Shown here in pieces: positions 1-12,176 of a DNA stretch of 64,000 nt (its first letter is position 1; every line of letters begins with the position of its first letter). Under the pieces are notes generated by a model, which saw only the letters and a list, made by a program, of their open reading frames with translations, made no database searches and was not told where the DNA came from. The stretch lies in assembly GCA_024741835.1 (NCBI GenBank), contig JAENRP010000029.1:62001-126000 (forward strand), read 5' to 3'. The DNA comes from Diplocarpon mali (lineage: Eukaryota; Ascomycota; Leotiomycetes; Helotiales; Drepanopezizaceae). Position numbers and translations under genes: made by a program.

Positions 1-1574
1 GGGAGCAGCGGGGCGGTGAATCGCATTTTGCCGGCAAAAGATGACTTGGCGGTGAGGGAGTGTGTACTGTGCAACGGTAGCGAGAGCCGAAGCGTGTAAA
101 TAGATATATATATATATGTCAATCTCGAAAAGGAGGAATTATATGTCTAGGCATATATGAGCAATGAGCGATTTAGAAGGAGCGGCACGCCGGTGAAAAC
201 CAAGGGGGGAGCGATTCCCACGAGAGAGATGTCTTCCAGAGAGACTTGGATCGATGCATTCCCGACCGGCTGGACCCGAGGACATATAAGGCGACAGCAG
301 CAACAAGCCCAGCCAAGAGAGCGAAGCATCGGATGGCAGGTCTGGGCCGATGCTTGCTCGCCGCGTTTCGACGAGACGAATTCAGATGCGCGACGCGCCA
401 ATCACCGTCGCCGCGACACAGCAAGGACGCCGCTGCAATCAAAGTGATACCGGCGTGTCGGAGGTGACGGCACCGCACGCCCCACGCCTCGCGAGATGTT
501 GACGAGGTGCCTCGTGGGGACCTTGTTTACTCGAGATTGCGAGTGGAGAGCGTCGGCGGTCTTGCGGATGCGCACTCCCCCCCGAAATGCTCTGAACGAC
601 TTTGCTCGCGGCATATCGCAGACACGGGGGAGGGGGAGGGGGGTGGCGGGGGAAACCTTCCCCCTGGTTGCGCTCCCCCTGCCAGGGAGAACCGCTTGTC
701 GAACGGTTTCCGTCTTGACGACCCCGGTGCTTGCACGCGTACCGGCGCCGAGTGGAATGAACACCGACGATGCGGAAATTGTGAGGTGGGAGATGGGGTG
801 GCAGCATGGCGACAGGACAGATGCTCGGCTTGGGGATTCCTCTGCCTATACCAATGGAAGCGTGCAGCCAGTCAATATCGAAAGTACGGGAGGCTCGATC
901 ATTGGATCAGGAATCATCTTCACCGCGGAGCTCCGTGGCAAGTACAGACCAGTTGGCCGAACAAGAATATACCTCTTGCCGCGCAGAAACGAGGCTCAGA
1001 TCTATTCGTGTAGACCGGCTTTCGGAGAGCCCCAGGTCGACCCGCTCTCAACATTCCACAGCAGCATCGAGGCCCTGGCTTGGTGCCGAAGTCACGGCCA
1101 GAGGGTTTTGGTGAGATTAAAATTAGAATCCCAAGCTAAGGTTCAAGGGGGAGATCGGGAGACGAAACCACTCATCACAATCAAAGAGCCCGAGACCTGG
1201 ATACCCAAAGCTGAGATTCATATTCGTATCCCGTTCAGGGCCTGCCGCCCGCCCTGCGTGCCCCCCACTACAAACCCATGAAGAAAGGCAACCCATCCAG
1301 CCTTCGCCTTTCCGCTGCCCAAGGTGCTTGCAGAATTCTCCACACAAAGCCCTCAAATGCATATGAACTCAGGACAAGAGAAAGACAAAAAAAAAAAAAA
1401 GAAGAAAAAATAATCAAGGAAAAGGTTCGCACCACGCTCTGCTGCGCGCTTACAGGGTAGACAAAGGCAACGCAAATGTAAATGACTAATGCTTTTCTGC
1501 TCCTTCCACCTCGCACCCCAATATCTCCGTCAACCTCTCTCCCTACATTGCTTTCTGACACCCCGGAAGACGCT
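1..1574. other. Intergenic, 3' flank of the KH-protein gene
   Basis: I see no supportable gene here. The open frames over 496-1281 overlap in several frames and strands, have no recognisable domain, and include low-complexity G-rich DNA around 625-660. A TA dinucleotide run lies at 104-117 and a run of 14 A at 1387-1400. The last few hundred bases are probably the 3' UTR of the minus-strand gene that ends at 1575. Confidence 0.5.
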
Positions 1575-4500
1575 CTAATCCCAGTTCCCATTTCCGTGGG
1601 AGGAATAGCCATTACCATTCGAGCGACCTCCGCTGATACCTTCTTGGACGGCCTTCAAGACGAGATCCTTGGCCTGCTCGACACCCTCGGCACTGCCCAG
1701 GATTTCAATCGCCTCCCCGGCTTGATCGCGGGGGACGGTGATCTTGCAACCAGTGGCTTTGCGGATCTGGTTGACTTTGCTTCCACCCTGGCCGATGACA
1801 TAGCGGTAGGTGCTTGGGTCCGGCAGGACGAGGTAGCCGACGGTGGTGCTCTTCAAGGCGGACTCGATGGCCGCGGCGAGAGATGCTTTGGCTTTAGCGA
1901 CGTTGTCCGGGGAACCTCTCAGGATCCAGGGGATTTCGCCGTCAATAGCCGAGTCGGAACTGTTGAGAGTGTTCCAGCTGTGAGCGTCCATGTCGGAAGG
2001 CTCGTCGGTCTGGAGAGGGAGGTTGGCAGCACTTCCACGGATGTTCGGTGGGGGGGTGGGCTTGGGTGGGAGCTTGTGACCGGCGTGATCAACCGAGACT
2101 TGGTGATTGTTGCGCAGCTGTCGGAAAAATTGACCATTATCGGCAATGGCATGGTGGACTTGTCGGGGCACCTGGACGGTCTCGCCCTCTTGGTCCTTCA
2201 CCAGGCTCTGGATGTGAGACTTGGCAGCCCCGACATCTGCTGGCAGACCCGTGACTTTGATGGCAGTCTGTCCACTACCCTGTCGCGGGATATCGATCGA
2301 GACCTTGAATCTCGACTCAAGGTCCTTCTTTGTCTCTCCACCGCGGCCAATGAGCGAGCGATGCTTCTCAGTTGGAACGTCGAAGGACTCGATAGCCTGG
2401 CTCTCGCGCTCGGCAACGATCTTCTGCATGGCGGCGATGATCTTGTCGACGATATCCGCCTTGCCTTCCACCTTGATGAAGTTTCCGTCTTGCTCAGCCT
2501 TGGGGAACTGGACAGTCCTCGCAAGCTCTCGGCGATCGTCAGACCCTCCGGCATTGACTATTATGTCGCGAAGGGTAGATCCTATGCGAGTTAGTTGAAG
2601 GCCAGTAGCAGTCCCCAAAAATAGGAAATCTCACCTCCGGCGCCAATGAGGGATCTGTGGTACTTCTTGTCAACCTCAAGCGTCTTCGTAACGGTGGTGT
2701 CAAAGACGTCCCTCTTCGCGTCAATCATCTTCCGTGCTTGAGCAACCTGAGCTGATGTACCCTTGATCACGATCTCCACTCGAGTAGTTGGGTCCTTGAC
2801 GTCTCTGGCATTCGGAATCTCAATCCTAGCACCAGATGCCTGCCTGATCTCGTCCATCCCACTTCCACGCTGGCCAATCAAAGATGGGATCTGGCCTGCT
2901 TGGACGGACACAGCCGCGGTGTGAGAGTTGTCCTTGAGATATTGGAGCAGCGAGAGAATCTCATCCCTGGCCTCATCCGCCCCCTTCTTGGGGCCTTTCA
3001 CAATCACCTCGTCGGGCTCCTGCTCACGTCGTGGAGCTCTCCGTCCAGCGTCGCTAGCAGCATCGACATTGGATTGATCGTCCTTCGCAGGCTTGGCAGA
3101 ACGGGGGAAGTGGATCTGAACCTTGTACCGTGTCTGGAGCTTGTTGATCTGGGCACCACCAGCGCCGATCAATTCGCGATGGAATTTGGGGTCGACCTTG
3201 AGGACGTAGGTCGCCTCGTCGGCCCATTGCCTACCAAGAGCCGAGATGTGAGCTTTTGCCGCGGCAGCCTTGGCTCGAGGACCCTTGAGCTCAACAACTC
3301 CGTCGTTGACGTTAATCTCGACATCGAACCTGTCGCGCAGGTCCCGGATATTGCTCCCACCCTTTCCGATCAACTGATTAGCATGCTTTTGGGGGAAGTC
3401 AAACGTGGTAGTGAAACCACGTTCCTTCTCGTCCTCGATAGCCTCCGCTAAGAACGCATTGACCTTCTGAGCCAGCGCCTCCACGGCCGGGGCTGGGCCT
3501 CGGAGGGTGACGACGGTACCTGCATTAGTGACGCGTACAGGGATCTGATCTGCTGCGCGGTCTTGCTGCTCCTTCTGAATGAATCGTCGCAGTTTATCGT
3601 GGAAGCTGCACGTGTCAGCTATCGGTCTCGTGAGGAGAGAGGAAACTTACATCTTGGGCACATCAATTGACGTCGAGATGATAGCAGCTTGCTTGCTGAT
3701 AATATCCAAAAGATGCTTCCGTGCATCTTCGAGACCCTGCTTGAAAGCCTTGACTTCTTCGGCAGAAGGCGTGTCGCGCGGAATCTGGTACTCTGGCTCC
3801 AGACCAGACTCGCCCTCGAAGACGAGGAGAACCGGGGCACCTGTCTCCGACGCGCTTGGGATGACGACATGGACTCCATAGTCCTTCTTGATCCGCGGAG
3901 TGATGTCTCTCTGGATATGGCGGTGGAAGAAGGGGTCAATAGGGACAGTAGCCATGCGCGAGGGGGGGTGAGCCAGGAGGATCTGACTGATGTCATCCTT
4001 GGCCTGGATGCCGTTGGCACGTTCGCGGAAGTATATCTGCCATGGGGCTGCCTCGCCCTCGGTAATCGAAGCCACGATGCTAGCCTTGTGGGAGGACTCG
4101 AGTCGCTCAATCTCTTTGCGGTCGCGTAGATACTGCGTGACATTTCGAGCATGGACGCGAGCACCTGCGACGCCTCCAGGAGCATTGCGGAACTGTTTGG
4201 AAAGATCCACAGACGTCTCGTTGATAGATGATGCCAATTCGATGGCATGGGCCTTGGCAGCCTTGAGCTTATCGGCAGGGCCAATAAAGGTGATCAGATC
4301 TTCTCCATCGTCACTTGGAAGGATAATGGCACATTGAGTAGCGTCGAAGAAATCCTCGGGGGAAACCCCCCCGCGACCAATGACGTATTGGTGTTGGCCC
4401 CGGTCGATGCCATTGTACTGCTCGACAGCCAATTTCTGCCTCAACTCTTGAGCCAATCGTTCGATTTCCGCACGTGCAGCTTGGACGGCAGCACGATCAC

Positions 4501-5677
4501 CCCCGAGAGTGATGTGGTTGTCGCCAAAGGCGGGGAGGAACTCGCCTTGGCCCTGAGCGGCCTTGCTGGGAGGAGCTTGGGCAGTCCACGTGTGATGAGG
4601 TGGTACTCGAACTTGGATACCATGCGAGTCCTCAAGCGAACTCGCTGGCCCAGAGAGAAAGGGGTAAAACTCGGCGGGAATGTTGCGCAATCGCGTGTTG
4701 ACGGCCGGACTTCGCTCGTTGGCAATCTTCCCAATTTCTTTCCGGGCCAGTTGAATAGCAATGGGGTTGCCTTCAACGACAATGTCGATCATGTCATCGT
4801 CTTCGTCGGCCTGTGGTGTATCCTCCGTCTTTGGCATCTGAATCCGAGCGCCGGTAGCGTCCTGCAGGCCCTTGATTGTCGAGCCTTGTTTCCCGATGAT
4901 GTGCGCTCTAGCTGATCGAGGAATAGAAACTTTGGAAGAAGACTAGAATGGCATCAACACACATCCGTGTCTTGTACAGTAGTGACCAACCTTTGCGCCA
5001 ATCTGTAACCCCAAATCGCGGATAGCCTGCTGCTTCAGGTTCTCCTTTGCGTTGCTTGCCTCTCTGAACTCCAGGACGCCGTTCTCCCCCGTCCGCATGG
5101 TCAGGTTAGTTCTTAACTTTTTATTGATGTCCTTCAAGATATCTGGCACGGGCTTCTTCAGCTGGTTCCGAGGTAGAACTTCATCCTTCTGCAGGACTAG
5201 TCGAGGGGCTTGGATCTGGACTGCTGGTGATTGTGTTGCGCCTCTTGGAGCCGGTTGACTGGCAGCAGGCGGCGGCGTTGATCCATTGGTGGAGATGCCA
5301 TTTTGCGCCCCATTGGCGGTAGACTTATTACCTCCCCATATTCCAGCAAGGACAGGCGCTTGTACAGGCTTTGGTGCTCCTCCCAGGCCGGGAAATGCTG
5401 TGGTGGATTGAGGGTCCAGCACATTTGTCTTTGACGGAACCTCAACCTTACGCTTCCCAGCCGCTTTCGCAGACAGCGTAGCAGGCAACTCGCTCGCAGG
5501 TCCTGCTTCTTCGAGGTCTTCGAGGACGTGGGAATCTACCAAGGGCGCCGCGGGGTGCTTCAGGTCGGACTCGTCGGGAACCTCCTCGACTGCGACACTG
5601 TGTTCGTGCTGTTGCTGGAGTCTTTGCGCCGCAGACATGCCGTCGCCACTGCCATTGATGCCGTTTCCGGAGGACAT
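1575..5677 (-). CDS. Multi-KH-domain RNA-binding protein, vigilin/Scp160 family
   Basis: Exons on the minus strand are 5677-4991, 4942-3651, 3605-2635 and 2581-1575. All phases agree and give 1318 residues, close to the usual size of the family. The first 230 residues are low complexity and rich in Pro, Ser and Ala. KH-type GxxG loops follow: IIGKQG near 245, VIGRGG near 417, LIGKGG near 737, LIGAGG near 808, LIGQRG near 908, LIGAGG near 982 (rebuilt across the third intron), LIGRGG near 1060 and VIGQGG near 1246. Other KH folds look degenerate, lacking a clear GxxG, as is usual in vigilins. The C-terminus is Gly/Asn/Ser-rich. Family knowledge: Scp160/vigilin is a cytoplasmic, ER- and polysome-associated protein that binds mRNA and affects translation and ploidy maintenance. 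The start was chosen because no in-frame ATG lies upstream after the preceding stop. Family assignment is strong; exact targets cannot be inferred. Confidence 0.9.
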
Positions 5678-6388
5678 CTTGAGATGCTGACGTATTCGCA
5701 GTGTGTGTGGGGGAGGGGTGTGGTTGGGAAGAAACGATGATCTATACACGCCGCGGAAACCCGAAAAATGTTGTGCAACGATGAATTTGGCTGGATTGCA
5801 GGTTTCAGAGCGTCGAGTGGGTTTGGGTTGACGACCAACTTACCACTTGGCCGGAAGATGGTTCGGTGAATGCGAAACCCCGTCAACTTCTTGCGGGAAG
5901 GACTGAAGATTTAGTGGCCACGAAGACGTATTCCGAGTTAAATGGCTCTTAAATTGAAAGCAGTGGCATTGAGACTACAATGCGGTACGACCTGGGCTGG
6001 CAATCGATGAGGCAGAGAGGCTGCAGGGCTTAAGCAAGAGGCCGATGGGAGAAGAGGTGGGAAGAAGATGGTGACAGGAGATAAAAGTCTTGACAGAAGC
6101 TCCCCGAAGAGGTCGAGTGGAGTCAAAAGCTAAGCGAGCTCTTAGTATCAGATCGCAGAGGAGCACGGGCGCCGGTTTGTCTGGGCTGGCGCGAGATATT
6201 TTGTTGGGATATAGCTTCTTGAATGACGTATCTCTGGCAAGCGTTTCCAGCTTCTGGCTGCTTGGTTGATGTTTATTCTCTCTTCCCCCGCCAGCAGCTT
6301 TGATATCGATTCTACCCGGCATCAATATCCCAGCCACCACGCCACAATCGCACCGCCACAAACGGAGAGCGGGGCAGCGGGAGGCGTG

Positions 6389-6398
6389 ATCACGTGAT
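6389..6398. promoter_or_regulatory. Perfect palindromic E-box ATCACGTGAT
   Basis: This 10-base perfect palindrome is centred on CACGTG, about 710 bases upstream of the KH-protein start. CACGTG with flanking T/A is the classic site for bHLH factors of the Cbf1 type in fungi. That it is functional here is inference. Confidence 0.35.
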
Positions 6399-7630
6399 GT
6401 GAATCTACACAGCCAAGGTGAGGACTGTTCCTACACGCATTCCGTCCGCTGGCTGTCCCAGACATCTTCGTTCGTACTCTCAAGCGATTCCTGGACGAGC
6501 CAGCTTCCTCGCAAAGCGTGGATTAGAAATGAGCATAATGACTCGGAGCTATCCAAGTGGCACCCAGTACAAGGTCTACATACCAACACAACACCCAAGT
6601 CGTCCAACCTTTCCTTGGTGACGAAGTTGACGGCTGAGTCGGAGAATGTCAGACACCAGCCAGATACCTTCTTTTCGTCCAGCATTGGTACCGGAAAGCG
6701 ATGGCTAGCTGCGATATCCGCCTCATCCGATCAGCGTCCACAGCATCAGAGATTCACACTTGTTTCGAAGCCCATCCCCAACTCCCACTTGGTCCGGGTA
6801 TGACGTTCACGTCCAGAGAGCTACGCAAGCCCTTCAAACCGCTGCATTACAGGATTTCGCTCCGAGGCTCAATCTTGTTAGCCACTTATACGACCTCGGA
6901 GAGCCGCCCCGATATTGACGTCGAGCAAACGACGAGTGTTCTTCCGCGGTCACGTTGGCCCCCCGATCTGCTTTCTGCAACGTGATACAGTGCCAGTCTG
7001 CGGCGAGATGCAATGACAGCGAGACCTGCTTGGTGGCCTCGTCCAGGATCGGGATGGGCACTTGGCTGCATGCCTGACAAGTTTCCCCGCGAGCCTGAGA
7101 TAGTCAATGGCTGTGGGAAGCAATGCCTTTACCAAAGTATTAGCACCGCGCGGGTTTATATCATTCCTACCAATCTCCAGACCCTAGTATCGAGCTAAGA
7201 TACAATTTTCCATGGCTCCGGAAACGTCGGGCTACGCTACAAGAAACCTCCTCTCGAATGCGGATCAGCACGGGGTTGTCAAACATCCGCATGGTTTGAT
7301 GTGGGTTCGCAAGGCACCGTGCCACCGGTGGCTAAGCTTCATCGGATGAAATGGCGGTGATACGGCCCAAGATGCCTCGGGCAAATCTCGAGTCGAGACT
7401 GCGCGGGAGGCAAAGAGCGTAAGGGGTGGCACGACATCCTCTCGACATCCGAGTACGTTTTCGAGGTGCTTCATGTGGTGGCATGGACAAGCTTGTAAAG
7501 AAGGTACTGTGTATTGGTTAGAGGGCTGTCGAGTTAGCTGCCTTGTGCCGTGACCACGACGGCCGCGAGTCTCCTGGGGAACATCCAGAGAGATGTATGT
7601 ATGCTTATAAATAGGAAAGTGTTCAATAGT

Positions 7631-7666
7631 CCAGATGCGAGCCCAGATGCGAGCCCAGATGCGAGT
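7631..7666. repeat. 12-base minisatellite, three units
   Basis: Three consecutive 12-base units (CCAGATGCGAGC) occur, the last with one change. No coding context is evident. Confidence 0.85.
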
Positions 7667-9477
7667 CCAAAGCGGCAGGGTATCTGATAGCTGCAGCGAC
7701 TCCGAGCCAGAGCTTCCATCCATACCTACGTTTCAAGAATGAAAGTGAAGATCAGATGCAACTGCGGCGGCAGCCCAGTAGTGGAGGCTGTGGAGTCGCT
7801 CACACTGACTTTCTCCTGTGCCGCAGAGCTGTCGACGGTGAATTGTCGAGTCGCAGGTTCTCGGCTTGAGAGTAGAGAAAGGACGCGGATGCAGGCCGCA
7901 TCTCAACGACCTTGCCACAGGTCTATGTGTGGGATTCGAGGGTCACGGCCGAGGATCTCTGGCCTGCTGCTCTCCGAAGGTTGTTTTCTCGCTGGCTAGA
8001 TGGATATTTGTCGGCGCTGCCAACATCTAACCTGTTGAGGAGGGCTGGGACGGTCCAGGTGTGATGAGCAGGCTCGGGCAGATGTGATCAAAGGGCTCTC
8101 TACAGAAGAGAGTGTCACATCACAAAGCTCATACTTGTACACCTTAGCCACTGCGAGTTGGGGACTGCGCAGGTGCTAAGACGGGGGGGCTATCAATCTC
8201 AAACACAGGACAGCGCCTCTGCTTCCCAAGGGCCGGAGAAGGTGACCATGTCGCATTTATCCCAAGCTGTCCCTTGCATGTCAACATAGATCGCAATGAC
8301 TAGATGATTTTGGACTTGAGCCTTGGGTGCATCGCAGCAAGGCCAGGTAGTTATGAGGAGAAGCAGTTTGATCCGGAGCAGATACGAGGTTCTGGCAGCC
8401 GCAGGGGCAGCGCGGAGAGCGCCGAACAGGATGGGTGTCGGTTGTTATTCTAGGTCTTCTGCCCAACTACTTTGAAGTAAATCTCGTGACGGTGACCATG
8501 CGAGCTAAAAGTAAACAATAGGCAATTTCGATAGCCAACAGAACGCAAAACCCAGACTATTTATGATCCGTGACTGCTTGTTATTGGTATTTGTTTACTT
8601 GTAGCGGGGCAGATAGTGGATAGGATTGCCTTTCTTTATTGCCTTCATCTCCACGGACCAGCACAGCGTCTGTCCGCAGCAAAGGTTGAGGGAGTCGGCC
8701 AATGAGAGCGAACCTGCCAATATCTCTGGTTATTCAAAGTCAACGCATATCGTCGCCCATCATCACGGTCGCTGCTACGATTGCCTAGTGCCAACCTCAC
8801 AAGAGACGCGAAGCAGCAGCAGCAGATAGACGCGAATATCCGCCATACCGACCGCTCACCATCATTGCCTCTTTGCTGTGCCTTGCCGTTGCTCGCTGTT
8901 GCGTCGGCGTTGGCGTCCCACGCAATCGTCCCAACTCAACTTTTCGCTGAGCACGCACTACGCCAGAGCATCAACGCCCTTCACCCTCACAGCCAGGGCC
9001 GACTCGACGATCCGGAAAACCCCCTCCCCATACAATCCCAATCGACAGTCTCGAGTCTGTCAACGACTCCCTCCAGCTCGCCGCAGCTCCAGACATACGA
9101 TTCTCCTCAACAGACACCACCGCTCTCCTCTACAACGAACCCCCACCCGAAACCAGAGCGTCTCTTCATTCGTTTTCCACATCTGCAGCCCTTCCAACAT
9201 CCTGCCCTGCCCTGCTCTACCATCTGCCTCGAGCTCTGGCTCTGGCTCTGGCTCAACTGGATCTTGGACTATCACGACTGTAGATTGGCTTTCACGCCCC
9301 CCTCACAAAACGTTCTGCTGCAGCCGCCCGGCATCTGCGTCCGCGCCCTGATTGGCATACCACGACGCAGACAACCGCAGCCCGCTTACCACTTCCAAGC
9401 CCGCCCTCTACACATCTCAAACGGAGGGGGAAAAATAAGTCGGAGTAACCTGAAGCCCCCGTCACGTCGTATCAGCC

Positions 9478-12176
9478 ATGGAGGAGATAAAGTCCGCGAC
9501 TCGACGCTTGACTAAGAGACCGCCGCCGAGTCTGGCTGCTGCAACTCTTCAAGCCATCGACGCAAGGAGCAACGAGAGCAGCTCTTCCAAGTCCTTACGC
9601 AGCCAACGCAGCTCGGGAAGCCTGCAAAGAGCTCCGTCGGCGCCATACCCCAGATCTCACGCTCCTTACACCCACGCTCGCAAGACAACCTCCCCTGATC
9701 CCACGATCTACGTTTCCTCGACCTCCGCTGCCGATCGCACTATCTCGGGGCCCTTCCCCATCCTGTCGAGCTCTGAGTTTGGCGCGTCTTCGGGTCCAGG
9801 TGAGGCACTGGCAAACACAACAGTCTCGCGTCCGCCGAGCGAGAGGTCGTCGTCCGAGGTGGTTGGGGCTCCGCTTGATGGCCCTGGGGCTCAAAACCAC
9901 ATCGACTCTACCAAGGCTTTGGGCTATCAGAACTCTCTGCGCCGGCCGACCGCGCCCTCCCTCGTTCCCACGGTGTCAGAGTCCCAGATGATGAGCCCGC
10001 CCCTGCGGCAGTCTGCAAGCTTCTCGGCAGGAGATAGGATGAGCGACAAGACGTCCCCACGCATGAATGAGAATCAATTGATCAGCCCAAAGCGATACTC
10101 CGACGAGAGCCGGGAGCCCAAGGCGGGAATGTTGAGGAAGAAATCTGCCTTTTCGGGCTTCATGAGTAGCATTGGAGTCGGCTCAGCTCGAGGCGTGAAG
10201 ATATCAGCGCCGGAGAACCCAGTACACGTTACGCACGTGGGATATGATAACCAGACGGGACAGTTCACGGTAAGTCGGTGTCATCGGGGTCGTGATGGTC
10301 CGTTTGCTCATCATCGCAGGGGCTACCGAAGGAATGGCAACGCATGATCAACGATAGCGGAATCACGAAGAAGGAGCAGGAGCAGAACCCTCAGGTCATC
10401 ATTGACGTCGTCGGTTTCTACAAGGAGAATGCCGATAAGGGAGGCGACGAGGTTTGGGACAAGTTCGAGAATGCAAAGGTGCCAGAGCTTCGAAATGGAA
10501 CTCCGGCGCCAACGCCTCTGTCGCCCGGACTGTTCACCACACCCAACTATGGCTCGCTGATAAGCCCTCCACCAAGCCCGCGGTTCCCTTCAAATCATGA
10601 AACCAGCTTCGAGAATCCAAGATCACCACCACCCGTCCCGCGACCTGGCCAGGGACTGGCACTTACTCTGCTGCCCAAAGACGCCAATGGCCTGGTACCG
10701 ACTCGACCTGCTCCTAGACCGCCTGTTGCATTCCCCACGAGAGCAGCTCCTCCACCCCCCATGCCTGGAAAAGATTCTGGCATTGGCATGCCTCGAAACG
10801 AGGATCTGCCAGCTTTGGCCTACGTTCCCCCGGACGCGTCTCCAATGCTTCCCGAGGAGCATCGTTCACGGTCCAATTCGCGAGCGAACGGCATCTCTCC
10901 GTTCTCTTCTCCTGTCCAAGTGGCCTCTCCTCAAGCAATCTACACCCAGCAGTTCATGCAGCAGCAGCAGCAAGAGACCGCTATGCACCAATCCCAACAG
11001 GCAGCATTGTCTCGCGCCTCGAGCAAACGCCAACCTTCTCAACAGCATACGGCTACCTCCCCGCAGTTCCCACAATCACCCAACCTCAATGGTGAGCCGC
11101 ATCCTAGTCCGCAAGCCAGAGCTGTTCCAGGCGCTCGGCCCAGACAACGTGCCCGTCAAAGCACCGGCTTTGACATTGTGGCTCGCCTCAAGCAGATCTG
11201 TACGGAGGGCGACCCGAGAGAAATATACAAGGGGCTCACGAAGATTGGTCAAGGCGCCTCGGGCGGCGTGTTCACCGGGTACGAGAAGGGGACGAACCGC
11301 TTGGTTGCTATCAAACAGATGAACTTGGAGCAGCAGCCAAAGAAGGACCTGATCATCAACGAGATCATCGTGATGAAGGAGAGCTCTCACCCGAACATCG
11401 TCAACTTTATCGACAGCTATCTGGTCACCGGCGAGCTATGGGTCATTATGGAGTTTATGGAGGGCGGGAGCTTGACGGATGTTGTCACATTTAACATCAT
11501 GTCAGAGGGTCAGATCGCGGCTGTCTGCCGAGAGACACTCAAGGGACTGCAACATCTTCACTCGAAGGGTGTCATCCATCGAGATATCAAGTCCGATAAC
11601 ATCCTACTCTCGATGGATGGGAACATCAAGCTCAGTAAGTCTTTCGTTTCGAGTTGCAAGCAAATATATCTAACCTCCCTGCAGCCGATTTTGGATTCTG
11701 TGCGCAGATCAACGAAGCACACAACAAGCGGACTACCATGGTCGGCACACCCTACTGGATGGCACCAGAAGTCGTGACACGAAAGGAGTATGGCCGAAAA
11801 GTCGATATCTGGTCACTCGGAATCATGGCCATCGAGATGATCGAGGGTGAGCCTCCGTACCTGACTGAATCGCCGCTTCGCGCCCTCTACCTGATTGCCA
11901 CCAACGGCACGCCGACTATCAAGGACGAGCATACTCTAAGCCCAGTATTCAAAGACTTCTTGTACTTCGCTCTCAAGGTCGATCCCGAGAAGCGAGCCAG
12001 TGCTCATGATCTCCTACGCGTAAGCTTCCCCAACCGCTCAGTCGTTGCATCAAGCTGATGACCCCCAGCACGATTTTATGAAGCAATGCGCAGACTTACT
12101 TCAACTCTCGCCGCTAGTCCGCTCCGCGCGTATCGCGCGCGCCCAAGAGAAAGCGCAAAAGGCCGCAGCCTCATAA
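9478..12176 (+). CDS. ste20: p21-activated Ser/Thr protein kinase, Ste20/PakA type
   Basis: Exons are 9478-10269, 10320-11634, 11685-12019 and 12069-12176, giving 849 residues with all splice phases consistent. Residues 1-240 are Ser/Pro/Arg-rich. A CRIB/PBD that binds GTP-bound Cdc42/Rac begins near 242 ([14 protein letters not shown]) and continues across intron 1 into GLPKEW. A proline- and glutamine-rich linker with PxxP motifs (RPAPRPP) follows. The kinase domain starts near 566 (GQGASGGVF), with the VAIK lysine near 592, HRDIKSDN near 692, DFG at 704-706, and activation loop and APE equivalent [13 protein letters not shown] see no PH domain, which argues against a Cla4 ortholog. The kinase ends with a short basic/alanine tail. 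Family role: Cdc42 effector upstream of the MAPK cascade and of polarity. Ste20 rather than another PAK paralog is inference from the missing PH domain and CRIB sequence. Confidence 0.9.

Larger units (their letters stand above)
5678..9477. other. Long divergent intergenic region between KH-protein and PAK genes
   Basis: About 3.8 kb lies between two divergently transcribed genes, and I find no convincing coding frame in it. It must hold both promoters and probably a long 5' leader for the kinase, because 8600-9477 is CT-rich and Pro/Ser-coding-like in several frames without a domain. Short tandem repeats occur at 7631-7666 (12-base unit, three copies) and at about 9233-9255 (a hexamer around CTCTGG). 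Confidence 0.5.

Noticed and set aside
496..1281. 261-codon plus-strand open frame near the window start
   Set aside because: Overlapping long frames on both strands reflect GC-rich composition. No domain or splice signals were seen.
1482..2594. 370-codon plus-strand frame
   Set aside because: Exact antisense of the last exon of the KH-domain gene, whose motifs are clear.
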